A stretch of DNA of 64,000 nucleotides from Gemmatimonas sp. (GTDB lineage Bacteria; Gemmatimonadota; Gemmatimonadetes; Gemmatimonadales; Gemmatimonadaceae). The notes under the pieces are model-generated. The model had not been told where the DNA came from, did no database searches, and was given only the letters and a program-made list of their open reading frames with translations. Shown piece after piece: positions 15,738 to 26,511 of this stretch (its first letter is position 1; each line of letters begins with the position of its first letter). The stretch spans positions 1 to 64,000 of the forward strand of contig JAABRO010000060.1 of the NCBI GenBank assembly GCA_011390885.1. Direction: 5' to 3'. Position numbers and translations under genes: made by a program.

Positions 15738-16269
15738 TCCGCGCCTCGACGGCCGAGCCGTCCGGCGCATTGTGTACGACGAAGCAGCGATCCAGGCGCG
15801 GGTGCGCGAACTCGGTGAGCAGATCACCGCCGCCTACCCCGATGGCGACCTGCTGGTGCTCGGGCTGCTCAAGGGCAGCTTCATCTTCCTCAGTGACCTC
15901 GTGCGCCACATCGCGCGACCGCTGCAGGTCGATTTTCTGGTTGCCTCGAGCTACGGGGACGCCATGGAAAGCAGCGGCGTGGTGCGGTTGCTCTACGATC
16001 CGGAAACGGAACTGCAGGGCAAGCACATTCTGCTAGTTGAAGACATCGTGGATTCCGGGCGCACGCTCGCGCGCCTCATGGATCTGCTGTCCGCGCGCCG
16101 GCCGGCCTCGCTGGAGATCTGTGCGCTGCTGCACAAGCACATTGCCGAGCACCTCGCCTCCCCTGTCCGGTTCGTCGGCTTCGACGCGCCCCATGAGTTT
16201 CTCGTCGGCTACGGTCTCGACCACGCCGAGCATTTTCGGCACCTGCCGTACGTCGCCAGCCTGGAATAA
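15718..16269 (+). CDS. hpt: Hypoxanthine phosphoribosyltransferase
   Basis: A 183-residue purine-salvage enzyme that makes IMP (and GMP) from the free base and PRPP. The type I PRTase PRPP motif is HILLVEDIVDSGRTLARL. The flexible loop region is VASSYGDAMESSG and the base-binding end is FVGFDAPHEFLVGYGLDHAE. The length is normal. The start must be the GTG at 15718, which overlaps tilS by 20 bases; no other in-frame start precedes the conserved core. It is followed six bases later by ftsH, so tilS, hpt and ftsH are likely co-transcribed. Confidence 0.93.
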   Translation: MSASSVDPRLDGRAVRRIVYDEAAIQARVRELGEQITAAYPDGDLLVLGLLKGSFIFLSDLVRHIARPLQVDFLVASSYGDAMESSGVVRLLYDPETELQGKHILLVEDIVDSGRTLARLMDLLSARRPASLEICALLHKHIAEHLASPVRFVGFDAPHEFLVGYGLDHAEHFRHLPYVASLE

Positions 16270-16275
16270 GGTCTT

Positions 16276-18264
<1,989 letters not shown>

Positions 18265-18307
18265 CCTGCAGCGAGCGGCCACCGGCCACCTCACGCGAGG
18301 TCCGTAC

Positions 18308-18343
18308 ACGGGCGGCATCGGGAAGTATCCCGAGGCCGCCCGT
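18308..18343 (+). terminator. Hairpin after ftsH with CGTGCATCTTTCCG tail
   Basis: ACGGGCGGC pairs with GCCGCCCGT, with an inner CGGGA/TCCCG stem and loop AGTA. It lies 44 bases after the ftsH stop. The downstream bases CGTGCATCTTTCCG include a short T-tract and are shared with the terminator at 46022-46057. It separates ftsH from cdaA. Confidence 0.6.
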
Positions 18344-18397
18344 CGTGCATCTTTCCGCAGCCCCCGCGCGACACTCCCGCCCTTTCACTCCCCCCGC

Positions 18398-19201
18398 GTG
18401 CCCGAACTCGTGCTGCTGCAGGCGCTCCGTGTGACGTGGCGCGACCTCCTCGAGATCCTCGTGGTGGCCGCGCTCACGTATCGCGTGCTGCTGCTCATTC
18501 GCGGCACGCGGGCGCTGCAGATGCTGGGAGGCATCGGCGTGCTGGCGCTCGCCTACGCGCTGGCGTGGCTGCTCGATCTCACGATGATCAGCTACCTGCT
18601 CGGCGCGGCCTTCACGTACGGCGCCTTCGCGCTGCTCGTGATCTTCCAGCCCGAGCTGCGGGCCGCGCTCGCGCACCTGGGGCCCGCGCGCATGGCGCGC
18701 GTGGTGCGACGGCTCGAGAGCGGGGAAGTGCTCGACGAAGTGGTGGACGCCGTCGAGCGGCTCTCGCGCTCGGGCGTGGGCGCGATCATCGTGATCGAGC
18801 GCGAGGTGCCGCTCACCGACTTCGTGGAGAGCGGCACGTCGCTCGACGCGAAGGTGTCGGCCGACCTGCTCACCACGATCTTCACGCCGTACTCGCCGCT
18901 GCACGACGGCGCGGTGATCATTCGCGGCGACATGATCGTGGGCGCGAGCTGCATCCTGCCGCTGTCGCAGTCCGTCACGCTCGACCGCTCGTTGGGCACG
19001 CGCCACCGGGCGGCGCTCGGCCTCACCGAGGAGTCGGACGCGGCGGTCGTGGTGATCAGCGAGGAGCGCGCGTCGATCAGCCTCGCCGAAGGCGGGCGGC
19101 TGCGCCAGGATCTCACGCCGTTGCAGGTCCGTGACCTGCTCGACGGCCGCGAACCGCGGGCGACCGCCGAGTATTCGGTGCCGACGCTCGGGCGCCGGTG
19201 A
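18398..19201 (+). CDS. cdaA: Diadenylate cyclase CdaA (c-di-AMP synthase)
   Basis: A 267-residue membrane protein that condenses two ATP into the second messenger c-di-AMP, which governs potassium, osmotic and cell-wall balance. Three N-terminal membrane segments are visible (LLEILVVAALTYRVLLLI; LGGIGVLALAYALAWLL; ISYLLGAAFTYGAFALLVIF). The cyclase domain has PLHDGAVIIRG (DGA near residues 170-172) and GTRHRAALGLTEESDAAVVVISEE. Start GTG 18398 gives the normal CdaA N-terminus. The usual partners cdaR and glmM are not adjacent. It follows the hairpin after ftsH, so it may have its own promoter in the 133-base gap, though none was identified. Confidence 0.95.
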   Translation: MPELVLLQALRVTWRDLLEILVVAALTYRVLLLIRGTRALQMLGGIGVLALAYALAWLLDLTMISYLLGAAFTYGAFALLVIFQPELRAALAHLGPARMARVVRRLESGEVLDEVVDAVERLSRSGVGAIIVIEREVPLTDFVESGTSLDAKVSADLLTTIFTPYSPLHDGAVIIRGDMIVGASCILPLSQSVTLDRSLGTRHRAALGLTEESDAAVVVISEERASISLAEGGRLRQDLTPLQVRDLLDGREPRATAEYSVPTLGRR

Positions 19202-19222
19202 CGGGGCGCGCCACCGCGTCCC

Positions 19223-19251
19223 TTGTCGCCCTCTTGGCCTGTTTCTAACTT
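19223..19251 (+). promoter_or_regulatory. Candidate promoter for the yggS-divIVA-ileS run
   Basis: TTGTCG (19223-19228) is followed after 17 bases by TAACTT (19246-19251), matching sigma-70 hexamers at 4/6 and 3/6. The -10 side overlaps an inverted repeat, CTAACT-TCATG-AGTTAG (19245-19261), the most AT-rich spot in the gap after cdaA. The repeat could be an operator. Support is modest. Confidence 0.3.
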
Positions 19252-19339
19252 CATGAGTTAGGCCAATTTCGGCCTCGTTCGCGCGGGGCGCGTGCCTCGC
19301 GCGCGCGTCGGCGCCACGCCCTCACGCCCTTCGTCCTTC

Positions 19340-20062
19340 GTGTCCGACTCCCTCCCCACGATTCCAGTCGCGTCGGCCTTCGCCGACGAGGTGGCGCAGC
19401 GCGTGCGCGAGGTGCGCGATCGCATCGCGGCCGCGCACGCGCGTGGCGGGCACGGACAGGAGGTCACGCTGGTGGCGGTCACCAAGACGCACGGGCCGGA
19501 GGCGGTGCTCGCGGCCCACGCGGCCGGTGTGCTCGACGTGGGGGAGAATCGCATCCAGGAGGCGGAGCAGAAGCGCGCCGCGCTCCCCGACCTGCCGGTG
19601 CGCTGGCATCTCATCGGGCACGTGCAGCGCAACAAGGCGAAGTCGGCGGTCTCCTTCGACCTCGTGCATGGCCTCGATTCGCTGCGTCTCGCCGAGGCGC
19701 TGCACGACGCCACGCAGGCGGCGTCGCGCACGTGCGATGTGCTCGTGCAGGTGAACGTGAGCGGCGAGGCCAGCAAGTTCGGCCTGCCGGCCGCCGAGGT
19801 GCCCGCGTTCGCCGAACAGCTGCGCGCGTTCCATTCGTTGCGTGTGCGCGGCGTGATGACGATGGCGCCGTTCGATGCCGAGGAGGCGATGCTGCGCCGC
19901 GTGTTCGCCGGTGCGCGCGCCTGTGCGCAGGACGTGCGCGCCGCCGGCCATGCCGCCGACGTGCTCTCCATGGGCATGTCGGGCGACTTCGAGATCGCGA
20001 TCGAGGAAGGCGCCACGCACGTGCGGCTCGGTACGATCCTCTTCGGCGCGCGCGAGGGGTGA
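19340..20062 (+). CDS. yggS: YggS-family pyridoxal-phosphate homeostasis protein
   Basis: A 240-residue PLP-binding TIM-barrel protein that buffers pyridoxal phosphate and affects amino-acid pools; no catalytic reaction is established for the family. PLP Lys lies in VTLVAVTKTHGPEAV. Other conserved pieces are GENRIQEAEQKR, RWHLIGHVQRNKAK, VNVSGEASKFGL, LSMGMSGDFEIAIEEGATHVRLGTILFG. The start was taken at GTG 19340 because it gives the usual family length; an in-frame GTG at 19292 would add 16 residues. The Bacillus orthologue ylmE stands in the same position upstream of divIVA and ileS. Confidence 0.92.
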   Translation: MSDSLPTIPVASAFADEVAQRVREVRDRIAAAHARGGHGQEVTLVAVTKTHGPEAVLAAHAAGVLDVGENRIQEAEQKRAALPDLPVRWHLIGHVQRNKAKSAVSFDLVHGLDSLRLAEALHDATQAASRTCDVLVQVNVSGEASKFGLPAAEVPAFAEQLRAFHSLRVRGVMTMAPFDAEEAMLRRVFAGARACAQDVRAAGHAADVLSMGMSGDFEIAIEEGATHVRLGTILFGAREG

Positions 20063-20115
20063 TCGCGTGACGACGCATCAGGGACATTCGCTCACCTTCC
20101 GCCGCGGGAGCTGGC

Positions 20116-20865
20116 ATGAGTGACGATCGGTTTCGGTTGACGGCGCTCGACGCGCGTCGGTGGGACTTCGGCAACGCGCTGCGCGGTTACGATCGCGCGC
20201 GCGTGGACGAGTTCCGCGAGCAGGTGGCGGAGGAGCTCGAGCGCATGGCGCGCACGAACCAGGAGCTCGAGACGAAGGTGAGCAACTTCCTCGAGCAGCT
20301 GCGTGTGTTCCGCGATCGCGACAAGGCGCTCAACGAGGCGCTCGTCTCGGCGCAGCAGCTGCGCGGCGAGATTCGTGCGCAGGCCGAGCGCGAGGCGCAG
20401 CTCATCGTGCGCGAGGCGCAGGGCGAGGCCGAGCGCATCGTGTCGAGCGTGCAGGGCGAGGTGAAGCGCGCCGAGGAGGAGCTGCAGCAGCTCTGGCGGG
20501 CGCGCAAGTCGTTCCTCGCGCAGATGCGGACGCTGCTCGAGCGTCAGGGCACCGAGCTCGACGCCGCCGAGAGTGCCGCGCCCCCTGGCATCGCCGGCGC
20601 GGAGCCGTCGACTCGTCCGGCGCTCAATGCCACGCAGGCGTTCCAGGTGCCGGCCACCGCGTCGCTCAATCCCACGCAGGCGTTCCCGATCCCCGCCATT
20701 CCCGCGCCCAAGCCGGTGGCGGAGGGCGAGAGCTTCCGGATCTCCATCGACACCACGCTGCCGAGCGCGCCGCGCCTCGACGAGGCGTCGCCCGAGCCGC
20801 GGGTCCGTCCCTCCATGCCGACCCCGTCGTGGCTCGACGCGGTCGAGGAAGAAGACCAGTCATGA
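20116..20865 (+). CDS. divIVA: DivIVA-family cell-division/polarity protein
   Basis: A 249-residue coiled-coil protein of the DivIVA type, which senses curved membrane at poles and septa and recruits partners. The N-terminal lipid-binding module is [21 protein letters not shown] long heptad-rich coiled coil runs to about residue 150 ([27 protein letters not shown]). The C-terminal part is low-complexity, with a repeated LNATQAF / LNPTQAF motif, and ends in an acidic tail. Its placement between yggS and ileS matches Gram-positive division clusters. Its stop overlaps the punA start by four bases. Confidence 0.87.
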   Translation: MSDDRFRLTALDARRWDFGNALRGYDRARVDEFREQVAEELERMARTNQELETKVSNFLEQLRVFRDRDKALNEALVSAQQLRGEIRAQAEREAQLIVREAQGEAERIVSSVQGEVKRAEEELQQLWRARKSFLAQMRTLLERQGTELDAAESAAPPGIAGAEPSTRPALNATQAFQVPATASLNPTQAFPIPAIPAPKPVAEGESFRISIDTTLPSAPRLDEASPEPRVRPSMPTPSWLDAVEEEDQS

Positions 20866-21761
20866 CTACGCCGCACGGCTTCCCGCAGCTGCAGTACACG
20901 CAGGAGCACACCGCCGTCGGCCTCGCGCACCCTGCGCTCGGCCTGCACGCGCGCGAGCGCATCGAGGCCGCCGCGTACGCGGTGCGCCAGCGCTTCGCCC
21001 GGCCCATCGACGTGGCCATCATCCTCGGCACCGGGCTCGGCGCGCTCGCAAACGAGATGGACGTCGAGGTGGCGATCGGCTACGAGGAGTTGCCCAACTT
21101 CCCGCTCTCCACGGTGGAGTCGCACCGCGGCCGCCTGCTGTGCGGCACGCTCGGCGGCAAGACGGTGATGGCCATGCAGGGGCGATTCCATCGCTACGAG
21201 GGCTACTCGCTGCAGCAGGTCACCTTCCCGGTGCGCGTGCTGCGCGCGCTGGGCGCGGAGACGCTCGTGGTGTCCAACGCCTGCGGCGGCATGCACCCGT
21301 TGTGGCAGGCGGGCGACCTCATGCTGATCGCCGATCACCTCAACCTGCTGGGCGACAATCCGCTCATCGGGCCGAACGACGACGCGCTCGGGCCTCGCTT
21401 CCCCGACATGTCCGTGCCGTACGACGCCGCGCTGCGCACGCTCGCGCGCAAGGTGGCGGCCGAGCGTGGCGTGACGCTGCGCGAAGGCGTGTACGTGGCG
21501 GTGCAGGGGCCGAACCTCGAAACGCGCGCCGAGTATCGCTTCCTGCGCACGATCGGCGCCGACGTGGTGGGCATGAGCACGGTGCCCGAAGTGATCGTGG
21601 CGCGGCACGGCGGCATGCGCGTGCTCGGCCTGTCGATCATCACCGACCTGTGCCTGCCCGATGCGCTCGAGCCCACCAACCTCGACGACATCCTGCGCGT
21701 GGCGCGCGAGGCGGAGCCGAAGCTCACCGCCGTGGTCCGCGGCGTGGTGGAGCGCCTGTGA
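20862..21761 (+). CDS. punA: Purine-nucleoside phosphorylase
   Basis: A 299-residue trimeric-type PNP that phosphorolyses inosine and guanosine to the base plus ribose-1-phosphate. Motifs in order: phosphate loop [89 protein letters not shown] and LSIITDLC. It provides bases for the Hpt enzyme encoded upstream. ATG 20862 overlaps the divIVA stop (ATGA). It is an insertion relative to the Bacillus divIVA-ileS order. Confidence 0.94.
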   Translation: MTTPHGFPQLQYTQEHTAVGLAHPALGLHARERIEAAAYAVRQRFARPIDVAIILGTGLGALANEMDVEVAIGYEELPNFPLSTVESHRGRLLCGTLGGKTVMAMQGRFHRYEGYSLQQVTFPVRVLRALGAETLVVSNACGGMHPLWQAGDLMLIADHLNLLGDNPLIGPNDDALGPRFPDMSVPYDAALRTLARKVAAERGVTLREGVYVAVQGPNLETRAEYRFLRTIGADVVGMSTVPEVIVARHGGMRVLGLSIITDLCLPDALEPTNLDDILRVAREAEPKLTAVVRGVVERL

Positions 21762-21772
21762 GCGAGGCCGGC

Positions 21773-24700
21773 ATGACGACGGCGGCGTTCCCGCTGCCGC
21801 CGGCCGAGCAGCGGCCGCACGACCTCGAGCAGCAGCTGCTCACGACGTGGAAGGAGGAGTCCCTCTTCGCCGCGGTGCAGGCCGCGCGCGCCGGCGCGAC
21901 GCCGTGGGTGTTCTTCGAAGGGCCGCCCACGGCCAACGGCCGTCCGGGCATCCATCATGTGTTCGCGCGCGCGATCAAGGACCTCTTCTGCCGCCACCGG
22001 GCGATGAAGGGGTACTTCGTGCCGCGCAAGGCCGGATGGGACACGCACGGCCTGCCGGTGGAGATCGAGGTCGAGAAGGCGCTGCAGCGCGAGAAGGCGG
22101 AGCGCGAGGGGCTCGACCTGGCCGACGTCGCCAAGCTGGGCGGCAAGCAGCTCATCGAGGAGACGGGCGTGGCGGAGTTCAACCGCCGCTGCCGCGAGAG
22201 TGTGTGGCGCTACCGCGGCGACTGGGAGTCGCTGTCGGAGCGCATCGGCTACTGGCTCGACTACGACACGCCGTACGTCACCTATCACAACGACTACGTG
22301 GAATCGGTGTGGTGGGCGCTCGCCACGCTGCACGAGAAGTCGTTGCTGGTGAAGGGGCACAAGATCCTGCCGTACTGCGCGCGGTGCGGCACGGCGCTCT
22401 CGAGCCACGAAGTCGCGCAGGGCTACGAGGACGTCGAGGACCCGAGCGTGTACGTGGCGCTCGACCTGGTGCCCGAGGAGGGCGAGACGCTGCGTCGCCG
22501 CATTCTGGTGTGGACGACCACGCCGTGGACGCTCGTGTCGAACACGGCGCTCGCGGTGCACCCTTCGCTCGCGTACGCAGAGCTGCGCAAGAAGGCCGCG
22601 CCCGACTGGACGATCATCCTCGCGGAAGCGCGCGTGCCCGGCGTGCTCGGCGCCGACTGGGCCGATCGCTGGGACGTGGTGGCCACGCACACGGGCGCCG
22701 ATTTCGTGGGGCGGCGCTACACGCGGCCGCTCGACTGGGTGGCGTATCCCGAGCAGGGCGCGCACGAGATCATCGTGGGCGAGGAGTTTGTCACGGCCGA
22801 GGATGGCAGCGGCGTGGTGCACATGGCGCCGGCGTTCGGCGCCGACGACTACGCGGCCGGCCAGCGGCACGGGCTCGCGTTCCTGCAGCCGGTGACCTCG
22901 CGCGGCGAGTTCGCCGACGACATCCCGCTCGTGGCGGGCAAGTTCGTGAAGGATGCCGACCCGCTCATCGTGCAGGAGCTCGAGCGGCTGGGCGTGCTGT
23001 GGAAGGCGCAGAAGTTCCTGCACGCCTACCCGCACTGCTGGCGGTGCGACACGCCGCTGCTGTACTACGCGCGCGAGGGGTGGTTCATCCGCACGACGGC
23101 GGTGCGTGAGCAGATGCTCGCGCGCAACGCGGCCGTGAACTGGAACCCGTCCGAGATCGGCGCGGGCCGCTTCGGCGAGTGGCTGTCGAACAACGTGGAC
23201 TGGGCGATTTCGCGCGACCGCTACTGGGGCACGCCGCTGCCCGTGTGGGTGAACGACGCCGATCCGAGCGAGTACGAAGTGATCGGCAGCTTCGCGCAAC
23301 TCGCCGAGAAGGTGGGGCGTGCGCTCGGCGACGACTTCGACCCGCACAAGCCGTATGTGGACCAGTACACGTGGCCCGCGCCGAGCGGCACGGGCACGAT
23401 GCGCCGCGTGAACGAGGTGATCGACACCTGGTTCGACTCCGGCTCGATGCCGTTCGCGCAGTGGCACTATCCGTTCGAGCACCGCGACGTGGTGGCGGCG
23501 CAGTATCCGGCCGACTTCATCGCCGAGGGGGTGGACCAGACGCGCGGGTGGTTCTATTCGCTGCTCGCGATCGCCACCGGACTCGGCGATGCGCTGCCGA
23601 ACAACACGGGCGGTGCGGCACCGTACAAGGCCGTGGTGGTCAACGACCTCGTGCTCGACGCCACCGGGCAGAAGATGTCGAAGAGCCGTGGCAATGTCGT
23701 GGACCCGTGGCAGGTGCTCGAGCGCCACGGGGCCGACGCGGTGCGCCTCTTCCTCGTGGCGTCGAGCCAGGTGTGGACGCCGCGTCGCTTCGACGAGGAG
23801 GCGATCCGCGAGACGGCGGGGCGCTTCCTGCTCACGCTGCGCAACGTGTACGGCGGCATCTTCGCGCAGTACGCGAACTTCGGCTGGTCGCCGTCGGCGC
23901 TCGATCCGGCGGTGGCCGATCGCGCGGCGCTCGACCGCTGGATCCTGTCGCGACTGGCGCGCGTGGAGGCGGAGGTCGATGCGCTGCTCGAGGGCTTCGA
24001 CGCCACGGGCGCGGCGCGTCGCGTCATGCAGTTCGTGGACGATGACGTGTCGAAGTGGTACGTGCGACTGTCGCGCGCGCGCTTCTACGACGTGGACGGC
24101 GCCGACAACCGCGCCGCGTTCGCCACGCTGCACGAGGTGCTGGTGGTCACGTCGCGCCTGCTGGCCCCGTTCGCACCGTTCATCAGCGACTGGCTGCACC
24201 GCGCGCTCACGGGCGGCTCGGTGCACCTCGCGCCGTACGTGCGCGAGGCGTCGGCGCGCGCGACCGACGACGCGCTCGAGCAGGCCATGGCGTCCATTCG
24301 CACACTGGCCGGCCTCGGCCACGCGGCGCGTGACACCGCCGACGTGCGCGTGCGCCAGCCGCTGCCGTCCATGCAGTGCGTGGTGCCGGGCGACTCGGCG
24401 CCGCTCGAGGCGCTCGCGCCGCTGCTGGCCACGGAACTGAACGTGAAGCGGATCGAGTTCGTGACAAGCACGGATGCGCTGGTCTCGCTCGAGGCCAAGG
24501 CGAACTTCCGCGTGCTCGGCAAGAAGTTCGGGGGCATCACGCCGCAGGTCGCGGCGGCGGTCGGCACGCTCGACGACGCGGCGCTGCGCGTGCTCGCGCA
24601 CGGCGGCGAGGTGCAGGTGGAGGTGGCCGGCGAGCCGCGCACGATCACGCCGGAGGATGTGACCATCCTGCGGCGCGCGGCCGGTGCGGCCGTGGTGCAG

Positions 24701-25051
24701 GAGGACGGCGGCTACGGCGTGGCGCTCGATCCGTCGATCACCCCCGAGCTGCGCGCGGAAGGGTTGGCACGCGAGATCGTGAGCCGGGTACAGCGTCTTC
24801 GGCGCGACGCCGCGCTCGCGGTCAGCGATCGCATCCGGCTCGCGGTGGCCGGCGACGCGGAGATCGAGGCGGTGGCGCGGGAGTTCGCGGCGCACATCGC
24901 CGGGGAAGTGCTGGCCACGGACGTGGTGGTGGGAGTCGACGAAGGGTCCCCGTTCCGCGACGGAGCGGACGCATCTACATGGACTGCGACGCAGGATGGT
25001 GACGTCGATGGACGTGCCGTTCGGCTCGCGCTGACCAAGGACGGAGCCTGA
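21773..25051 (+). CDS. ileS: Isoleucyl-tRNA synthetase (type 2, Thermus-like)
   Basis: A 1092-residue class I aminoacyl-tRNA synthetase charging tRNA-Ile, with an editing domain against valine. The HIGH-type motif is PPTANGRPGIHHV (residues 51-63), in which the tetrad reads GIHH. KMSKS is at 634-638 (GQKMSKSRGN). WDTHGLPVEIEVEKAL and YCARCGTALSSHEV mark the type 2 form, known from Thermus and Bacteroidetes and often mupirocin-tolerant. The anticodon-binding region and a C-terminal extension complete it. ATG 21773 is preferred, with GAGG six bases upstream; GTG 21758 would overlap the punA stop and is an alternative. It overlaps the next gene by one base (TGATG). Confidence 0.96.
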   Translation: MTTAAFPLPPAEQRPHDLEQQLLTTWKEESLFAAVQAARAGATPWVFFEGPPTANGRPGIHHVFARAIKDLFCRHRAMKGYFVPRKAGWDTHGLPVEIEVEKALQREKAEREGLDLADVAKLGGKQLIEETGVAEFNRRCRESVWRYRGDWESLSERIGYWLDYDTPYVTYHNDYVESVWWALATLHEKSLLVKGHKILPYCARCGTALSSHEVAQGYEDVEDPSVYVALDLVPEEGETLRRRILVWTTTPWTLVSNTALAVHPSLAYAELRKKAAPDWTIILAEARVPGVLGADWADRWDVVATHTGADFVGRRYTRPLDWVAYPEQGAHEIIVGEEFVTAEDGSGVVHMAPAFGADDYAAGQRHGLAFLQPVTSRGEFADDIPLVAGKFVKDADPLIVQELERLGVLWKAQKFLHAYPHCWRCDTPLLYYAREGWFIRTTAVREQMLARNAAVNWNPSEIGAGRFGEWLSNNVDWAISRDRYWGTPLPVWVNDADPSEYEVIGSFAQLAEKVGRALGDDFDPHKPYVDQYTWPAPSGTGTMRRVNEVIDTWFDSGSMPFAQWHYPFEHRDVVAAQYPADFIAEGVDQTRGWFYSLLAIATGLGDALPNNTGGAAPYKAVVVNDLVLDATGQKMSKSRGNVVDPWQVLERHGADAVRLFLVASSQVWTPRRFDEEAIRETAGRFLLTLRNVYGGIFAQYANFGWSPSALDPAVADRAALDRWILSRLARVEAEVDALLEGFDATGAARRVMQFVDDDVSKWYVRLSRARFYDVDGADNRAAFATLHEVLVVTSRLLAPFAPFISDWLHRALTGGSVHLAPYVREASARATDDALEQAMASIRTLAGLGHAARDTADVRVRQPLPSMQCVVPGDSAPLEALAPLLATELNVKRIEFVTSTDALVSLEAKANFRVLGKKFGGITPQVAAAVGTLDDAALRVLAHGGEVQVEVAGEPRTITPEDVTILRRAAGAAVVQEDGGYGVALDPSITPELRAEGLAREIVSRVQRLRRDAALAVSDRIRLAVAGDAEIEAVAREFAAHIAGEVLATDVVVGVDEGSPFRDGADASTWTATQDGDVDGRAVRLALTKDGA

Positions 25052-25470
25052 TGGTTGGTTCGAACGCGCCCAAGAAGCCGAAGTCGATGTCGAAGAAGCA
25101 CCTCGCGTATTTCGAGGCGCGGCTGCTCGAGGAACGGCGTCGGGTGATGAAGGACCTTGGTCACCACGGCGAGGGCTTCGGGGCCAATGCCGATGGCGAG
25201 GGGCAGGACGCGTCCTCGTACTCGTTCCACATGGCCGACCAGGGCACCGACGCGATGGAGCGCGAGAAGGCGTTCCTGTTCGCGAGCAAGGAAGGGCGCT
25301 TCCTGTGGCACATCGACCAGGCGCTGCGCCGGCTGTATCGCTCCCCGGAAACGTTCGGCAAGTGTCACCAGTGCGGCCAGGACGTGGCCTTCGAGCGGCT
25401 CGATGCACTGCCGCATGCGCGCTACTGCATCGAATGCAAGCAGCGCGAAGAAGACGCCAAGAAGGGGTGA
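25051..25470 (+). CDS. TraR/DksA-type zinc-finger protein
   Basis: A 139-residue protein of the DksA/TraR class, which acts in the RNA polymerase secondary channel, often with ppGpp. An N-terminal coiled coil (HLAYFEARLLEERRRVMKDLG) leads to an acidic tip and a second helix (FLFASKEGRFLWHIDQALRRL). A C-terminal C4 zinc finger follows: CHQCGQ ... YCIECKQRE. GGAG lies just ahead of ATG 25051, which overlaps the ileS stop. The Bacillus counterpart in this slot is ylyA, a DksA-like RNA-polymerase-binding protein. Whether this copy acts like DksA or YlyA cannot be decided here. Confidence 0.88.
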   Translation: MVGSNAPKKPKSMSKKHLAYFEARLLEERRRVMKDLGHHGEGFGANADGEGQDASSYSFHMADQGTDAMEREKAFLFASKEGRFLWHIDQALRRLYRSPETFGKCHQCGQDVAFERLDALPHARYCIECKQREEDAKKG

Positions 25471-25471
25471 C

Positions 25472-25999
25472 GTGAACGCCTTGATCTACTGGCCGGTCAT
25501 GGTCGTGGTGATCCTGGCCGACCTGCTCACCAAGGCCGTGGCCGTAGCCACGCTCTCGCCGTCGGGCATTCCGCGCCCGGTGGTGGGGGAGTGGCTGCGC
25601 TGGACGCTCGTCTACAATCCGGGGGCGGCCTTCGGGCTGTACCTCGGGCAGTACTCGCGCTGGATCTTCCTGACGCTGAGCGTCTCCGCGCTCATCATCC
25701 TGTGGCGCATGTACCGCGAGACGGTGTCGGGCGACTACATCCGGACGACGGCGATCGCGCTGGTGAGTTCGGGCGCGTTCGGCAACCTCATCGACCGCGT
25801 GCGGCACGAGTACGGCGTCGTGGACTTCATCGACGTCGGCATCGGTGCGTCGCGGTGGCCCACGTTCAACATCGCCGACATGGCGGTGAGCACCGGCGCG
25901 TTCATGCTCGCGTGGGTGCTGTGGAACGAGGGGGCCGAGGAGCCGGCACCGGCCGAGGCCCAATCGGCCACGGGCACGTCGGCCGACCGGTCGAAGTGA
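25472..25999 (+). CDS. lspA: Lipoprotein signal peptidase (first of two tandem copies)
   Basis: A 175-residue inner-membrane aspartic peptidase that cuts prolipoprotein signal peptides ahead of the lipid-modified Cys. Four membrane segments are visible. Family blocks: VVVILADLLTK, LVYNPGAAFGLYLG, SSGAFGNLIDRV (catalytic Asp) and GVVDFIDVG...TFNIADMAVSTG (second catalytic Asp). All key residues are intact. It starts at GTG 25472 one base after the preceding stop and overlaps the second lspA by one base. The tail of about 20 residues is Ala/Pro/Glu-rich. Confidence 0.93.
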   Translation: MNALIYWPVMVVVILADLLTKAVAVATLSPSGIPRPVVGEWLRWTLVYNPGAAFGLYLGQYSRWIFLTLSVSALIILWRMYRETVSGDYIRTTAIALVSSGAFGNLIDRVRHEYGVVDFIDVGIGASRWPTFNIADMAVSTGAFMLAWVLWNEGAEEPAPAEAQSATGTSADRSK

Positions 26000-26511
26000 T
26001 GGACGCTGCGCCGCTGCGCGCACTGCGACCGGGCGGGCCGACCTTCTGGGCCCTGCTGCTCGCGGTGCTCGTGTCCGACGTGCTCACGAAGGCGTGGGCG
26101 GAGCGAGCGCTCGTGCCACGCCATGTGCCGCACGAGGTGATCGGCGACGTGCTGCGCTTCACGCTGTCGTACAATCCCGGCGCGGCGTTCGGCATGTCGG
26201 TCGGGTCGATGTCGCGCGTCTTCTTCGGTGTGCTCGCGGTGCTGGTGATCGGCCTCATGCTGTACGTGACGCGGGACCTCGTGCGCGAGTCGCGGCTCGC
26301 GGCGCTGGGCCTGCCGCTGGTGATCGGTGGCGCGATCGGCAACCTGCTCGACCGCGTGCGGAGCAACGCCGGCGTGGTCGACTTCATCGACATCGGGGTG
26401 GGCGACGTGCGGTTCTGGACCTTCAACGTGGCCGACATGGGCGTGACCGTCGGCGCGGCGTGCCTCGTGCTCGCGCTGTGGCAGGCGGACGGCGCGGACA
26501 CGCGCGCATGA
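25999..26511 (+). CDS. lspA: Lipoprotein signal peptidase (second tandem copy)
   Basis: A 170-residue paralogue of the gene just upstream, with the same four-helix layout and all LspA blocks. These are LVSDVLTKAWAE, LSYNPGAAFGMSVG, IGGAIGNLLDRVRS and GVVDFIDIG...FNVADMGVTVG, so both catalytic Asp residues are kept. Identity to its neighbour is concentrated in these blocks and low elsewhere, so the duplication is old or one copy was acquired. ATG 25999 overlaps the preceding stop (TGATG), and its own stop overlaps the pseudouridine synthase start (ATGA). The two may differ in substrate range; this is inference. Confidence 0.92.
   Translation: MDAAPLRALRPGGPTFWALLLAVLVSDVLTKAWAERALVPRHVPHEVIGDVLRFTLSYNPGAAFGMSVGSMSRVFFGVLAVLVIGLMLYVTRDLVRESRLAALGLPLVIGGAIGNLLDRVRSNAGVVDFIDIGVGDVRFWTFNVADMGVTVGAACLVLALWQADGADTRA

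Noticed and set aside
21335-26023. 1562-codon minus-strand open frame
   Set aside because: It lies opposite ileS, the DksA-type gene and lspA, all of which are clear genes. The frame is a codon-bias artefact.
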